This document shows, piece by piece, positions 45,018 through 54,295 of a DNA stretch of 64,000 nt. The position numbers and the translations under genes are program-made. The stretch lies in assembly GCF_005048225.1 (NCBI RefSeq), contig NZ_SUNI01000014.1, forward strand, positions 1 through 64,000, given 5' to 3'. The stretch's first letter is position 1, and the number at the start of each line of letters is the position of its first letter. The notes under the pieces are model-generated. The model was not told the origin of the DNA, did no database searches, and saw only the letters and a list, made by a program, of their open reading frames with translations. This DNA is from Paracoccus gahaiensis (GTDB lineage Bacteria; Pseudomonadota; Alphaproteobacteria; Rhodobacterales; Rhodobacteraceae).

Positions 45018-48000
45018 ATGGCCGCAAAATCCCCCCGATTCATCCATCTTCGCACACATTCCGAGCATTCTTTGCTGGAAGGTGCCATTCCGATAGGCAA
45101 ATTGCCCGGACTTGCCGCAGATGCGGGCATGCCGGCGGTCGCGCTGACCGACACGAACAACATGTTCGCGGCCCTGGAATTCAGCGTGAAGGCCCGCGAC
45201 AAGGGCATCCAGCCAATCGTCGGCTGTCAGGTGACCCTGGCCGCCGAGGCCACCGGCCCGGTCGTCCTGCTGGCGCAGGATCAGGCGGGCTGGCTGAACC
45301 TGATGGCGCTGTCCTCGTGCCTCTATCTGCGCGAGGGGGGCGCGCTGCCGCATGTCACGCTGGACGAGCTGTGTGCCCGGTCCGAGGGGCTGATCTGCCT
45401 GACCGGCGGGGCGACGGGGCCCCTGGGCCAGCTGGTCGCGCAGGGGCAGGGGCCCAAGGCCGAGGCCCTGGCCGACCGGCTGGCGAACGCCTTCCCGACG
45501 CGCCTCTATGTGGAGCTGCAGCGCCATCCGGGCGAGACCGGCCAGCTGATGGCCGCCGAGGCCGCCTCGGAGGCCGGACTGATCGCGCTGGCCTATGCGC
45601 GCGACCTGCCGCTCGTGGCCACGAACGATGTCTATTTCCCGAAATCCACCATGTACGAGGCGCATGACGCGCTGATCTGCATCGCGGAAAAGGCCTATGT
45701 CGACCAGTCCCAGCCCCGCCGCCGCCTGACGCCCGCGCATTACTTCAAGTCGCCCGAGGAAATGGCGATGCTGTTCGCCGATCTGCCCGAGGCGATCGAG
45801 AACACCGTCGAGATCGCCCGCCGCTGCGCCTTCGCGGTCGCCCGCCACGCCCCGATCCTGCCCAAGTTCGCCAATGACGAGGTGGCCGAGCTGCGCCGCC
45901 AGGCCCATGCCGGTCTGGCCGAGCGGTTGAAGGTCATCCCCCATTCGGTCACCCCCGAGGACTATACCGCACGGCTGGAGTTCGAGCTGGGCATCATCGA
46001 GCAGATGGGGTTTCCCGGCTATTTCCTGATCGTGGCCGATTTCATCCATTGGGCCAAGGAGCAGGGCATCCCGGTGGGACCCGGGCGCGGCTCGGGGGCC
46101 GGCAGCCTCGTGGCCTATGCGCTGACCATCACCGATCTGGACCCGCTGCGCTACAACCTGCTGTTCGAGCGGTTCCTGAACCCCGAACGGGTCAGCATGC
46201 CCGACTTCGACATCGACTTCTGCATGGACCGGCGCGAGGAGGTCATCCGCTATGTGCAGGGCAAGTACGGGGCCGACAAGGTGGGCCAGATCATCACCTT
46301 CGGCGCGCTGCTGTCCAAGGCCGCCGTCCGCGACGTGGGCCGGGTGCTGCAACTGCCCTTCGGCCAGGTCGACCGCCTGTCCAAGATGATCCCGGTCGAG
46401 GGGGTGAAGCCCGTCAGCATCGCCAAGGCCCGCGCCGACGAGCCGCGCCTGCGCGAGGCCGCCCGCGAAGAGGTCGTGGGCCGTCTGCTGGATTATGCCG
46501 AACAGCTGGAGGGGCTCTATCGCAACGCCTCGACCCATGCGGCGGGGGTGGTGATCGGCGACCGGCCGCTGGATCAGCTGGTGCCGCTCTATCGCGATCC
46601 GGCCTCCGACATGCCGGCGACGCAGTTCAACATGAAATGGGTGGAACAGGCCGGTCTGGTCAAGTTCGACTTCCTGGGGCTGAAGACGCTGACGGTGATC
46701 CAGAACGCCGTGGACCTGATCAACGGGGCAGGGCGCCCGCTGCATGTCGCCGCCGACGGGCGGCAGTTGTACGACCCGACGCCGGGCACCGAAAACCAGA
46801 TCAACCTGATCCCGCTGGATGACAAGGCCAGCTACGATCTGTTCGCCTCGGCCCGCACGGTGGCGGTGTTCCAGGTGGAATCCTCGGGCATGATGGACGC
46901 GCTGCGCCGCATGAAGCCCACCTGCATCGAGGATATCGTGGCCCTCGTGGCGCTGTATCGCCCCGGTCCGATGGAGAACATCCCGACCTATTGCGAGGTC
47001 AAGAACGGGTTGCGCGATCTGGAATCCATCCATCCCTCGATCGACGATATCCTCGCGGAAACGCAGGGCATCATCGTCTATCAGGAACAGGTGATGCAGA
47101 TCGCGCAGGTCATGGCGGGCTATTCGCTGGGCGGCGCCGATCTGCTGCGCCGGGCGATGGGCAAGAAGATCGCCGCCGAGATGGCCAAGGAACGCCCCAA
47201 ATTCGTCACCGGCGCGGTGGCCAACGGCGTGCCCGACAAGAAGGCCGGCGAGGTCTTCGACCTGCTGGAGAAATTCGCCAATTACGGCTTCAACAAGTCC
47301 CACGCGGCGGCCTATGCCGTGGTCAGCTACCAGACCGCCTGGCTCAAGGCCAACCACCCGGTCGAGTTCATGGCCGCCGTGATGAACTGCGACATCCACC
47401 TCACCGACAAGCTGGCCGTCTACAAACGCGAATGCGACCGCATGGGCATCGAGATGGTGCCGCCCTGCGTGAACCGCTCGGCCCCCACCTTCACCACCGG
47501 GCCGGGCCGCATCCACTACGCCCTGGGCGCGCTGAAGGGCGTGGGCCTCGAGGCGATGCGCCTGATCCATGACGCGCGCCGCGCGGGCGAGGGGGGCGAT
47601 CGGCCCTTCCGCGACCTCCACGACCTCGCCCGCCGCGTCGACATGAAGCGCGTGGGCAAGCGCCCGCTGGAAATGCTGGCCCGCGCCGGGGCCTTCGACA
47701 TCCTCGACGACAACCGCGCCCGGGTGATGAAGTCGCTGGACGCGCTGGTCGCGTGGTCGGCAGCGGTGCAGGACCAGGCGGCCTCCAGCCAGACCTCGCT
47801 GTTCGGCGGGGGCGAGGATCTGCCGCCGCCCCGCCCGGCGCTGGCGGGCATCTGGCTGCCCACCGAGAAGCTGGCCGAGGAACACAAGGCCATCGGCTTC
47901 TACCTCTCTGGCCATCCGCTGGACGACTACCTGCCCGCATTGCGCCGCAAGAAGGTCCAGACCCTGGCCGAGATCAGCCAGGACGCGCTGCAGGGCCCGC

Positions 48001-48503
48001 TGGTCGCCCAGATCGCCGGCACCGTGGCGGCCCGGATGGAGCGGAAATCGGCCAAGGGCACGGCCTATGCCTTCGTCAGCCTGTCCGATCCGACCGGGCT
48101 CTACGAGGTCACCGTCTTCTCGGACCTGCTGACCGCCTCCCGCGACCGGCTGGAGCCGGGGCAGAACGTCGTGCTGCAGGTCAAGGTCGAACCCTCGGGC
48201 GACCAGATCAAGATGCTGGCCAATTCCATCACCGCGCTCGAGGATGCCGTGGCCGATGCCGGCGCGGGCTGCCTCGCGGTCGAGATGCAGGGCGCCGACA
48301 CCATCCCGCGCCTGGTCGAGGTGCTGACCCGCATCCGCACCGACATCGTCGTGCCGCCCCGCTCGCGCGGCCCGATCCGCCTGCGCCTGCGCGAGGGCGA
48401 CGACCTGATCGAGATCGAGGTCGCGGGCGACGCCCCCCTGACCACCCCCGCCCGCCAGGCCCTGCGTGCCGTCCCGGGCGTGCTGGATGTCCTCGAGGAG
48501 TGA
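45018..48503 (+). CDS. dnaE: DNA polymerase III alpha subunit
   Basis: The 1161-residue replicative polymerase. It begins with a PHP domain (FIHLRTHSEHSLLEGAIP). The polymerase active site has the two catalytic aspartates in SMPDFDIDFCMDRR, and the fingers have PVGPGRGSGAGSLVAYAL. A helix-hairpin-helix segment follows (ALGALKGVGLEAMRL), then an OB fold (VAQIAGTVAARMERKS). The length is normal for DnaE1. The ATG at 45018 was chosen because the frame upstream lies in the promoter region and MAAKSPRF is the usual start. It is a single gene, followed by half of the intergenic repeat. Confidence 0.96.
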   Translation: MAAKSPRFIHLRTHSEHSLLEGAIPIGKLPGLAADAGMPAVALTDTNNMFAALEFSVKARDKGIQPIVGCQVTLAAEATGPVVLLAQDQAGWLNLMALSSCLYLREGGALPHVTLDELCARSEGLICLTGGATGPLGQLVAQGQGPKAEALADRLANAFPTRLYVELQRHPGETGQLMAAEAASEAGLIALAYARDLPLVATNDVYFPKSTMYEAHDALICIAEKAYVDQSQPRRRLTPAHYFKSPEEMAMLFADLPEAIENTVEIARRCAFAVARHAPILPKFANDEVAELRRQAHAGLAERLKVIPHSVTPEDYTARLEFELGIIEQMGFPGYFLIVADFIHWAKEQGIPVGPGRGSGAGSLVAYALTITDLDPLRYNLLFERFLNPERVSMPDFDIDFCMDRREEVIRYVQGKYGADKVGQIITFGALLSKAAVRDVGRVLQLPFGQVDRLSKMIPVEGVKPVSIAKARADEPRLREAAREEVVGRLLDYAEQLEGLYRNASTHAAGVVIGDRPLDQLVPLYRDPASDMPATQFNMKWVEQAGLVKFDFLGLKTLTVIQNAVDLINGAGRPLHVAADGRQLYDPTPGTENQINLIPLDDKASYDLFASARTVAVFQVESSGMMDALRRMKPTCIEDIVALVALYRPGPMENIPTYCEVKNGLRDLESIHPSIDDILAETQGIIVYQEQVMQIAQVMAGYSLGGADLLRRAMGKKIAAEMAKERPKFVTGAVANGVPDKKAGEVFDLLEKFANYGFNKSHAAAYAVVSYQTAWLKANHPVEFMAAVMNCDIHLTDKLAVYKRECDRMGIEMVPPCVNRSAPTFTTGPGRIHYALGALKGVGLEAMRLIHDARRAGEGGDRPFRDLHDLARRVDMKRVGKRPLEMLARAGAFDILDDNRARVMKSLDALVAWSAAVQDQAASSQTSLFGGGEDLPPPRPALAGIWLPTEKLAEEHKAIGFYLSGHPLDDYLPALRRKKVQTLAEISQDALQGPLVAQIAGTVAARMERKSAKGTAYAFVSLSDPTGLYEVTVFSDLLTASRDRLEPGQNVVLQVKVEPSGDQIKMLANSITALEDAVADAGAGCLAVEMQGADTIPRLVEVLTRIRTDIVVPPRSRGPIRLRLREGDDLIEIEVAGDAPLTTPARQALRAVPGVLDVLEE

Positions 48504-48507
48504 TCCC

Positions 48508-48548
48508 TTTCATCTTGGTTGAAATATCCCACGGGGGTCGCCGGCAGG
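48508..48548. repeat. Half copy of the palindromic intergenic repeat
   Basis: TTTCATCTTGGTTGAAATAT followed by CCC (48508-48530), then GGGGGTCGCCGGCAGG, matches the right arm and the following segment of copies A and B. The inverted left arm is missing. It begins 5 bases after the dnaE stop codon. Confidence 0.75.
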
Positions 48549-48665
48549 TCACGCCACTGGTTCAAGGACCAGCCGGCGACGGGGTGTGAAACCCCCGGCC
48601 TTGCGGCATCCCCCCTAGGCAGATGTTCGCCCTTCGTGCTAACCCTTGGAAAAAATGAGGGCAGC

Positions 48666-49175
48666 ATGAAGGTCTTGGGCATCGATCCCGGTTTGCGGAA
48701 CATGGGCTGGGGGGTGATCGAGGTCGATGGCTCCCGCCTCCGCCACGTGGCCAATGGCACGATCCATTCGGACGGCGCCCAGGATCTGGGATCGCGCCTG
48801 TCGGTGCTGTTCCGCGGCCTCTGCGCGGTCATCGCCACCCATGCCCCCGACGAGGCGGCGGTCGAGCAGACCTTCGTGAACAAGGACGCGACCGGCACGC
48901 TGAAACTGGGTCAGGCGCGCGGCGTGGCCCTGCTGGCCCCGGCCGAGGCCGGAATCTCGGTCGGCGAATATGCCCCCAATGCGGTCAAGAAGACCGTGGT
49001 GGGCGTGGGCCATGCCGCCAAGGAACAGGTGCAGCACATGGTCCGCATCCAGCTGCCGGGCGTGATCTTCGACAGCCCGGACGCGGCGGACGCGCTGGCC
49101 ATCGCCATCTGCCATTCGCGCCACCTGCAGGGCCGGACCCTGCGCGTGGCCAGCCCCAAGCGGGGCGCGGCATGA
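48666..49175 (+). CDS. ruvC: Holliday junction resolvase RuvC
   Basis: A 169-residue endonuclease that cuts Holliday junctions as a dimer. Catalytic acids are D7 in LGIDPG, the glutamate in AAVEQTFV, and the aspartates in [20 protein letters not shown] lies a few bases before the ATG at 48666; an open frame back to 48519 runs through the repeat and is rejected. It leads an operon in which every following junction to ruvB is an overlap or a gap under 20 bases. Confidence 0.95.
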   Translation: MKVLGIDPGLRNMGWGVIEVDGSRLRHVANGTIHSDGAQDLGSRLSVLFRGLCAVIATHAPDEAAVEQTFVNKDATGTLKLGQARGVALLAPAEAGISVGEYAPNAVKKTVVGVGHAAKEQVQHMVRIQLPGVIFDSPDAADALAIAICHSRHLQGRTLRVASPKRGAA

Positions 49176-49876
49176 TCGGGCGCATCGCCGGCGTCATCCT
49201 GCACCGGGCGCGCGATCAGGTGCTGATCGATGTGCGGGGCGTGGGCTACATCATCCATGTCAGCGAGCGCACGGCGGCGGGCCTGCCCCCGGTGGGGCAG
49301 GCGGCGGCGCTCTATACCGAGCTGCTGGTGCGCGAGGACCTGCTGCAGCTCTTCGGCTTTCCGACCATGCTGGAGAAGGAATGGCACCGGCTGCTGACCT
49401 CGGTGCAGGGGGTGGGGGCCAAGGTCTCGCTGGCGATCCTCAGCACGCTCGGGCCCGAGGGGCTGGGCCGCGCGATCGCGCTCGGGGACTGGGCCTCGGT
49501 CAGGAAGGCCAACGGGGTGGGGCCGAAACTGGCGCAGCGGATCGTGCTGGAACTCAAGGACAAGGCGCCCTCGGTCATGGCGCTTGGCGGCGCGCTGACG
49601 GTCGATGCGGGCGCGCTGATGGGGCAGGGCGCGGATGTACCGGGCATCGAGCCCGCCCCCATGGCAGCCCCGGCGCCGGGCGCCGATGCGGCCCCGGCCC
49701 CCGCCGCTGCGCATCCCGGTCAGGCGATGGCCGATGCGCTGTCGGCGCTGACCAATCTGGGCTATGGTCCCTCCGAGGCTGCCAGCGCCGTGGCCGAGGC
49801 GCAGGCGCGGGAACCGGCGGCGCCCATGCCCGCGTTGATCCGCGCGGCGCTGCGCCTTCTGGCGCCCAAGGACTGA
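49172..49876 (+). CDS. ruvA: Holliday junction branch migration protein RuvA
   Basis: A 234-residue protein that binds the four-way junction as a tetramer and guides RuvB. Domain I starts [20 protein letters not shown], the helix-hairpin-helix domain has [17 protein letters not shown] and [20 protein letters not shown], and the C-terminal RuvB-contact domain has [19 protein letters not shown]. The linker (about 140-180) is longer than usual and rich in Ala, Pro and Gly, which makes the protein longer than the 200-residue norm. It overlaps ruvC by 4 bases. Confidence 0.95.
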   Translation: MIGRIAGVILHRARDQVLIDVRGVGYIIHVSERTAAGLPPVGQAAALYTELLVREDLLQLFGFPTMLEKEWHRLLTSVQGVGAKVSLAILSTLGPEGLGRAIALGDWASVRKANGVGPKLAQRIVLELKDKAPSVMALGGALTVDAGALMGQGADVPGIEPAPMAAPAPGADAAPAPAAAHPGQAMADALSALTNLGYGPSEAASAVAEAQAREPAAPMPALIRAALRLLAPKD

Positions 49877-49891
49877 ATCGGAGGTCGGAAG

Positions 49892-50839
49892 ATGGCAGGA
49901 AACGTCAAGGTCTTCATGCTGATGGCGGCGCTGACGGCGCTGGTGATGGCATTGGGCTGGATGCTGGGCGGTGCGGGCGGCGCGATGATCGCGCTGGTGA
50001 TTGCGGGCGGCATGAACTTCTTCAGTTACTGGAACAGCGACAAGATGGTCCTGCGCCAGCAGGGCGCGGTGGAACTGGCGCCGGGGCAGGCGGGCGAGCT
50101 GTACGAGATGACCGCCGAGCTGGCCCGCCGCGCCGAGCTGCCGATGCCCAAGCTGTACCTGCTGCCGACCGAGCAGCCCAACGCCTTCGCCACCGGACGC
50201 AACCCCCAGAATGCCGCCGTGGCGGTGACGCAGGGTCTGGTCTCGGCGCTGAGCCGGGACGAGATCGCGGGCGTCATCGCGCATGAGCTGGCCCATATCA
50301 AGCATCGCGACACGCTGACCATGACCATCACGGCCACGATGGCGGGGGCCATCGCGATGATGGGCAACATGATGCTGTTCGCCGGGGGCCGCGAGGGACG
50401 CGGCGGCATGATCGGCAGCATCATTGCGATGATCGTGGCGCCGATGGCCGCGATGATGGTGCAGATGGCGATCTCGCGCGCCCGCGAATACGAGGCCGAT
50501 GCGACCGGCGCCGCGATCTGCGGCCAGCCGCGCGCCTTGGCGCAGGCGCTGCAGCGGATCGCGGCGGCAGCGGGGCGCACCGTGAACGTTCCGGCCGAGA
50601 AGAACCCGGCGGCGGCCTCGATGTTCATCATCAACCCGCTGCACGCTTTGCGCGCCGACCGGATGTTCTCGACCCATCCCCCGACCGAGGAACGCATCGC
50701 CCGGCTGATGGCGATGGAGGGCGAGGCGGGCTTCGCGCCCGCCGCCGCCCCCTCCGCCGGCGCCACGGCCAGCCGCATCCCCCGCTCCGGTGCCCGCGCG
50801 CCCGGCCGTGCCCCCCGGGCCCCCTGGGGTCGCGGATGA
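49892..50839 (+). CDS. htpX: Membrane zinc metalloprotease HtpX
   Basis: A 315-residue inner membrane protease of the M48B family that removes damaged membrane proteins together with FtsH. The zinc motif HELAH is at 131-135, with the third ligand in [10 protein letters not shown]. Two N-terminal helices and one or two further helices ([34 protein letters not shown]) are visible. GGAGG before the ATG sets the start. It is placed between ruvA and ruvB, with a 15-base gap and a 4-base overlap, so it shares their message. ftsH is 10 kb further on. Confidence 0.93.
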   Translation: MAGNVKVFMLMAALTALVMALGWMLGGAGGAMIALVIAGGMNFFSYWNSDKMVLRQQGAVELAPGQAGELYEMTAELARRAELPMPKLYLLPTEQPNAFATGRNPQNAAVAVTQGLVSALSRDEIAGVIAHELAHIKHRDTLTMTITATMAGAIAMMGNMMLFAGGREGRGGMIGSIIAMIVAPMAAMMVQMAISRAREYEADATGAAICGQPRALAQALQRIAAAAGRTVNVPAEKNPAAASMFIINPLHALRADRMFSTHPPTEERIARLMAMEGEAGFAPAAAPSAGATASRIPRSGARAPGRAPRAPWGRG

Positions 50840-51867
50840 GCGCATCCGACCCCGTCCTGCGTCCCGCTCCGCTGGAGGGCGATGCCGAGGACCGGGCCCT
50901 GCGCCCGCAGAACCTGTCGGAATTCGTGGGTCAGGCCGAGGCCCGCGCGAACCTCAAGGTTTTCATCGAAAGCGCCAAGATGCGTGGCAAGGCGATGGAC
51001 CACACGCTGTTCTTCGGGCCTCCGGGCCTGGGCAAGACCACGCTGGCGCAGATCATGGCGCGCGAGCTGGGGGTGAACTTCCGCATGACCTCGGGGCCGG
51101 TCATCGCGCGGGCGGGCGATCTGGCGGCGATCCTGACGAACCTCGAATCGCGCGACGTGCTGTTCATCGACGAGATCCACCGCATGAACCCGGCGGTCGA
51201 GGAGATCCTCTATCCCGCGATGGAGGATTTCGAGCTGGATCTGGTGATCGGCGACGGCCCGGCCGCCCGCACGGTGCGGATCGAGCTGCAGCCCTTCACG
51301 CTGGTCGGCGCCACGACGCGGCTCGGCCTGCTGACCACGCCGCTGCGCGACCGCTTCGGCATTCCGACCCGGCTGGAATTCTACCAGATCCCCGAACTGG
51401 ACCTGATCGTGCAGCGCGGCGCCCGGCTGATGGGCATCAGCGCCGATCCCGAAGGCACGATGGAGATCGCCCGCCGCGCCCGGGGCACGCCCCGCATCGC
51501 GGGCCGCCTGCTGCGCCGGGTCATCGACTTTGCGCTGGTCGAGGGCAACGGACGGCTGACCCGCGAGATCGCCGATATCGCGCTGAACCGGCTTGGCGTG
51601 GACGACCTGGGCCTGGATGGGGCCGACCGCCGCTATCTGACCCTGATGGCACAGCATTACGCCGGCGGGCCGGTGGGGGTCGAGACCCTGTCCGCCGCCC
51701 TCTCGGAAAGCCGCGACGCGATCGAGGAGGTGATCGAGCCCTATCTGCTGCAGCAGGGCCTGATCGCACGCACCCCGCGCGGACGGCAGTTGGCCTCGCG
51801 CGCCTGGCGGCATCTGGGGCTGGACATGCCGGTGGCGGCGGGACAGGCCAGCCTCTTCGACGGCTGA
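50836..51867 (+). CDS. ruvB: Holliday junction branch migration ATPase RuvB
   Basis: A 343-residue AAA+ motor that drives branch migration with RuvA. Walker A is [12 protein letters not shown], Walker [16 protein letters not shown], sensor 1 [18 protein letters not shown], and the C-terminal winged helix has [17 protein letters not shown]. The ATG at 50836 overlaps htpX by 4 bases, giving the standard N terminus with [13 protein letters not shown]. Confidence 0.96.
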   Translation: MSASDPVLRPAPLEGDAEDRALRPQNLSEFVGQAEARANLKVFIESAKMRGKAMDHTLFFGPPGLGKTTLAQIMARELGVNFRMTSGPVIARAGDLAAILTNLESRDVLFIDEIHRMNPAVEEILYPAMEDFELDLVIGDGPAARTVRIELQPFTLVGATTRLGLLTTPLRDRFGIPTRLEFYQIPELDLIVQRGARLMGISADPEGTMEIARRARGTPRIAGRLLRRVIDFALVEGNGRLTREIADIALNRLGVDDLGLDGADRRYLTLMAQHYAGGPVGVETLSAALSESRDAIEEVIEPYLLQQGLIARTPRGRQLASRAWRHLGLDMPVAAGQASLFDG

Positions 51868-51902
51868 TTGCACGGCGCGCAAAACCGCCCTAGCGTGGTG
51901 CC

Positions 51903-52295
51903 ATGAGCCATGACCTGACCCTGCGCGTCTATTATGAAGACACCGATCTTGCCGGCATCGTCTATTATGCCAACTATCTGAAATATATCGAGCGCGGGCG
52001 GTCGGAATGGCTGCGCGCGCTTGGCATCGACCAGCAGGCGATGCATCGCGACAGCGGCCACGTCTTTGCCGTGCGCCGGATCGAGGCCGATTACCTGCGC
52101 CCCGCCCGCTTCGACGATCTGCTGACCGTCAGCACCGAGCTGGCGCAGGCCAGCCCGGCACGGCTGCGGGTGGACCAGCAGGTGCAGCGCGACGGCCAGC
52201 TGCTGTTCGCGGCCCGCGTGACCATCGCCTGCCTGGACCGGCAGGGACGGGCGGTCAGGCTGCCCGCGGTGCTGCGGACGGCCATCGATGGCTGA
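51903..52295 (+). CDS. ybgC: YbgC-type acyl-CoA thioesterase (Tol-Pal associated)
   Basis: A 130-residue hotdog-fold thioesterase. The catalytic motif is YYEDTDLAGIVYYANYLKY, where the aspartate acts. YbgC in E. coli is the first gene of the tol-pal cluster and acts on acyl-CoA or acyl-ACP near phospholipid synthesis. Here one unrelated gene separates it from tolQ. The gap behind ruvB is 35 bases, and the stop overlaps the next gene by 8 bases. Confidence 0.93.
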   Translation: MSHDLTLRVYYEDTDLAGIVYYANYLKYIERGRSEWLRALGIDQQAMHRDSGHVFAVRRIEADYLRPARFDDLLTVSTELAQASPARLRVDQQVQRDGQLLFAARVTIACLDRQGRAVRLPAVLRTAIDG

Positions 52296-53016
52296 GCGGC
52301 GCATCGCCATGTGGTCGGGGCCGCGCAACCTGTCCACCGCGATGATGCGCAGCTTTGCCGCCCGGGGCGACTGCGCCTGCGTGGACGAGCCCTTCTACGC
52401 GCATTACCTGCTGCAGACCGGGCTGCCCCATCCGATGCGCGACGCGGTGATCGCCAGCCAGCCCGCCCGCTGGCAGGACGTGCTGGCCGCGCTGACCGTC
52501 GCGCCGCTGGACCACTCGGTTCAGTATCAGAAACACATGGTCCAGCACATGCTGCCCGGCATGGACCTGGGCTGGACGGCGGGGCTGACCAATGTCTTCC
52601 TGATCCGCGATCCCGACCGGGTCGTGGCCTCGTTCTCGGCCAAGCGGGGCCTGCCCGATCCGGCCGAGCTGGGCTTCGCGCGGCAATGGCAGATGTGGCA
52701 GGACATGGCGGCGCGGGGCCCCGCCCCGGTCGTCATCGACAGCGCCGACATCCGCCGCGATCCGGCCCGCGCCCTGCAGGCGCTCTGCGCGGCCATCGAC
52801 CTGCCTTGGACCCCTGCCATGCTGGCCTGGCCTGCCGGCGCGCAGCCCTGCGACGGGGTCTGGGGGGCGGTCTGGTACGATGCCGTCAACCGCTCGACCG
52901 GCTTTGGCGGCCCCGAGGGTCCGCCCCCGCGACTGGAGCCGGCGCTGGCCGCGCTTGCGGCGCGGCTGCGTCCGTCCTACGAGGCGATTGCGTCCCACCG
53001 CCTGCGCATTGCGTAA
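52288..53016 (+). CDS. Sulfotransferase-like protein between ybgC and tolQ
   Basis: A 242-residue protein with the plan of the P-loop sulfotransferase fold. SGPRNLSTAMMRSFA near residue 10 corresponds to the PAPS 5'-phosphate loop, and FLIRDPDRVVASF near 110 to the 3'-phosphate site. Relatives are usually annotated as branched-chain aminotransferase-like or sulfotransferase family proteins without tested activity. It overlaps ybgC by 8 bases, so it is cotranscribed and probably coupled. A role at the envelope is only inferred from place. If it uses PAPS, the APS-type CysH of this window leaves the PAPS source unclear. Confidence 0.75.
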   Translation: MAERRIAMWSGPRNLSTAMMRSFAARGDCACVDEPFYAHYLLQTGLPHPMRDAVIASQPARWQDVLAALTVAPLDHSVQYQKHMVQHMLPGMDLGWTAGLTNVFLIRDPDRVVASFSAKRGLPDPAELGFARQWQMWQDMAARGPAPVVIDSADIRRDPARALQALCAAIDLPWTPAMLAWPAGAQPCDGVWGAVWYDAVNRSTGFGGPEGPPPRLEPALAALAARLRPSYEAIASHRLRIA

Positions 53017-53130
53017 AAGTGACGCCATTGTGTTGCCTTAGGGGATGAAACCTGCCTTGGGAACGCGATAAAAGGCGGCAATGCCGGGTTGCGGGATCGC
53101 CGTCCGGCCCATGTTGATGAGGCAGTGAAG

Positions 53131-53823
53131 ATGGAACCCATTCAGGCCGCCGAGGCCATCGATTTTTCTGCCGTGGCGCTGTTCTGGCGCTCGTCGCTGA
53201 CGGTGCAGGTGGTGATGGTCATGCTGATCGTCGCCTCGTTCTGGTCCTGGGCGATCATCGTGCAGAAGTTCCTGACCTTCGCGCAGGCCCGGCAGGAGGC
53301 GTCCAAGTTCGACCGCGCCTTCTGGTCGGGCGAGCCGCTGGACGATCTCTACGACCGCTTGGGCGACCGGCCCAAGGGCGCGTCCGAACGCATCTTCGGC
53401 GCCGGGATGACCGAATGGCGCCGCAGCCATCGCGATGACGGGCGGCTGATCCCCGGCGGCATCAGCCGCATCGACCGCGCCATGAACGTGGCCATCCAGC
53501 GCGAGGAACAGCGCCTGTTTAGGGGCCTGTCCTTCCTGGCGACCGTGGGCTCGACCGCGCCCTTCATCGGCCTCTTCGGCACGGTCTGGGGCATCAAGAC
53601 CGCCTTCGAGGGGATCGCCCTGACCCAGGACACCAGCCTGGCCGTCGTGGCCCCGGGCATCGCCGAAGCGCTGCTGGCCACCGCCCTGGGCCTGGTCGCC
53701 GCCATCCCGGCGGTCGTCTTCTACAACAAGCTGTCGGGCGATGCCGAGCGCATCACCGGCGGATGGGAGGCGTTCTCGGACGAATTCTCGACGCTGCTGT
53801 CGCGCCAGATGGACGAGGGCTGA
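53131..53823 (+). CDS. tolQ: Tol-Pal system protein TolQ
   Basis: A 230-residue inner membrane protein, part of the proton-driven TolQR motor that helps the outer membrane constrict in division. Three membrane helices are seen: one at about 20-40 (VVMVMLIVASFWSWAIIV), and two later (FLATVGSTAPFIGLFGTVWG and LLATALGLVAAIPAVVFYN). The ATG at 53131 has GAGG upstream. The 114-bp gap before it is the largest between ruvC and tilS and may hold a tol promoter. Confidence 0.94.
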   Translation: MEPIQAAEAIDFSAVALFWRSSLTVQVVMVMLIVASFWSWAIIVQKFLTFAQARQEASKFDRAFWSGEPLDDLYDRLGDRPKGASERIFGAGMTEWRRSHRDDGRLIPGGISRIDRAMNVAIQREEQRLFRGLSFLATVGSTAPFIGLFGTVWGIKTAFEGIALTQDTSLAVVAPGIAEALLATALGLVAAIPAVVFYNKLSGDAERITGGWEAFSDEFSTLLSRQMDEG

Positions 53824-53827
53824 GGCG

Positions 53828-54292
53828 ATGGCATCCTCGGTCGTCAAGCGGGCCAGCCGCAAGGGACGTCGGCGCAACATGCCGATGTCCGAGATCAACG
53901 TCACGCCCTTCGTGGACGTGATGCTGGTGCTGCTGATCATCTTCATGGTGGCCGCGCCGCTGATGACGGCGGGCGTGCCATTGAACCTGCCCGAGACCGC
54001 CGCCAGCGCCGTGCCCACCGAACAGGAGGAGCCGCTGGTCATCGCCGTGCCCGCCGAGGGTTCGATGCAGGTCATGGACCAGCCGGTGTCCGACGACCAG
54101 ATGGTCACCGCCCTGCGCACAGCCCTGGCGGACCGCAGCACCGCCCGCGTGTTCCTGCGCGCCGACGGCACCATCCCCTATAGCCGCGTGGTGCAGATCA
54201 TGGGCGCGCTGAACGCGGCGGGCATCACCGACATCGTGCTGGTCACCGAGACCGGCGGACCGCGCATGGACGCGGCCGGGACGGGCAACTAG
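53828..54292 (+). CDS. tolR: Tol-Pal system protein TolR
   Basis: A 154-residue protein with one membrane helix near residues 30-50 (VDVMLVLLIIFMVAAPLM) that carries the conserved proton-path aspartate, and a periplasmic domain. It works with TolQ as the motor. The N terminus is basic (SRKGRRRNMPMSEINVTPF), as usual. The ATG is 4 bases after the tolQ stop. Confidence 0.94.
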   Translation: MASSVVKRASRKGRRRNMPMSEINVTPFVDVMLVLLIIFMVAAPLMTAGVPLNLPETAASAVPTEQEEPLVIAVPAEGSMQVMDQPVSDDQMVTALRTALADRSTARVFLRADGTIPYSRVVQIMGALNAAGITDIVLVTETGGPRMDAAGTGN

Positions 54293-54295
54293 GCC

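Noticed and set aside
53017..53130. Promoter before tolQ
   Set aside because: The gap is AT-richer and likely to hold one, but no -35/-10 pair with good spacing stands out, so none was listed.
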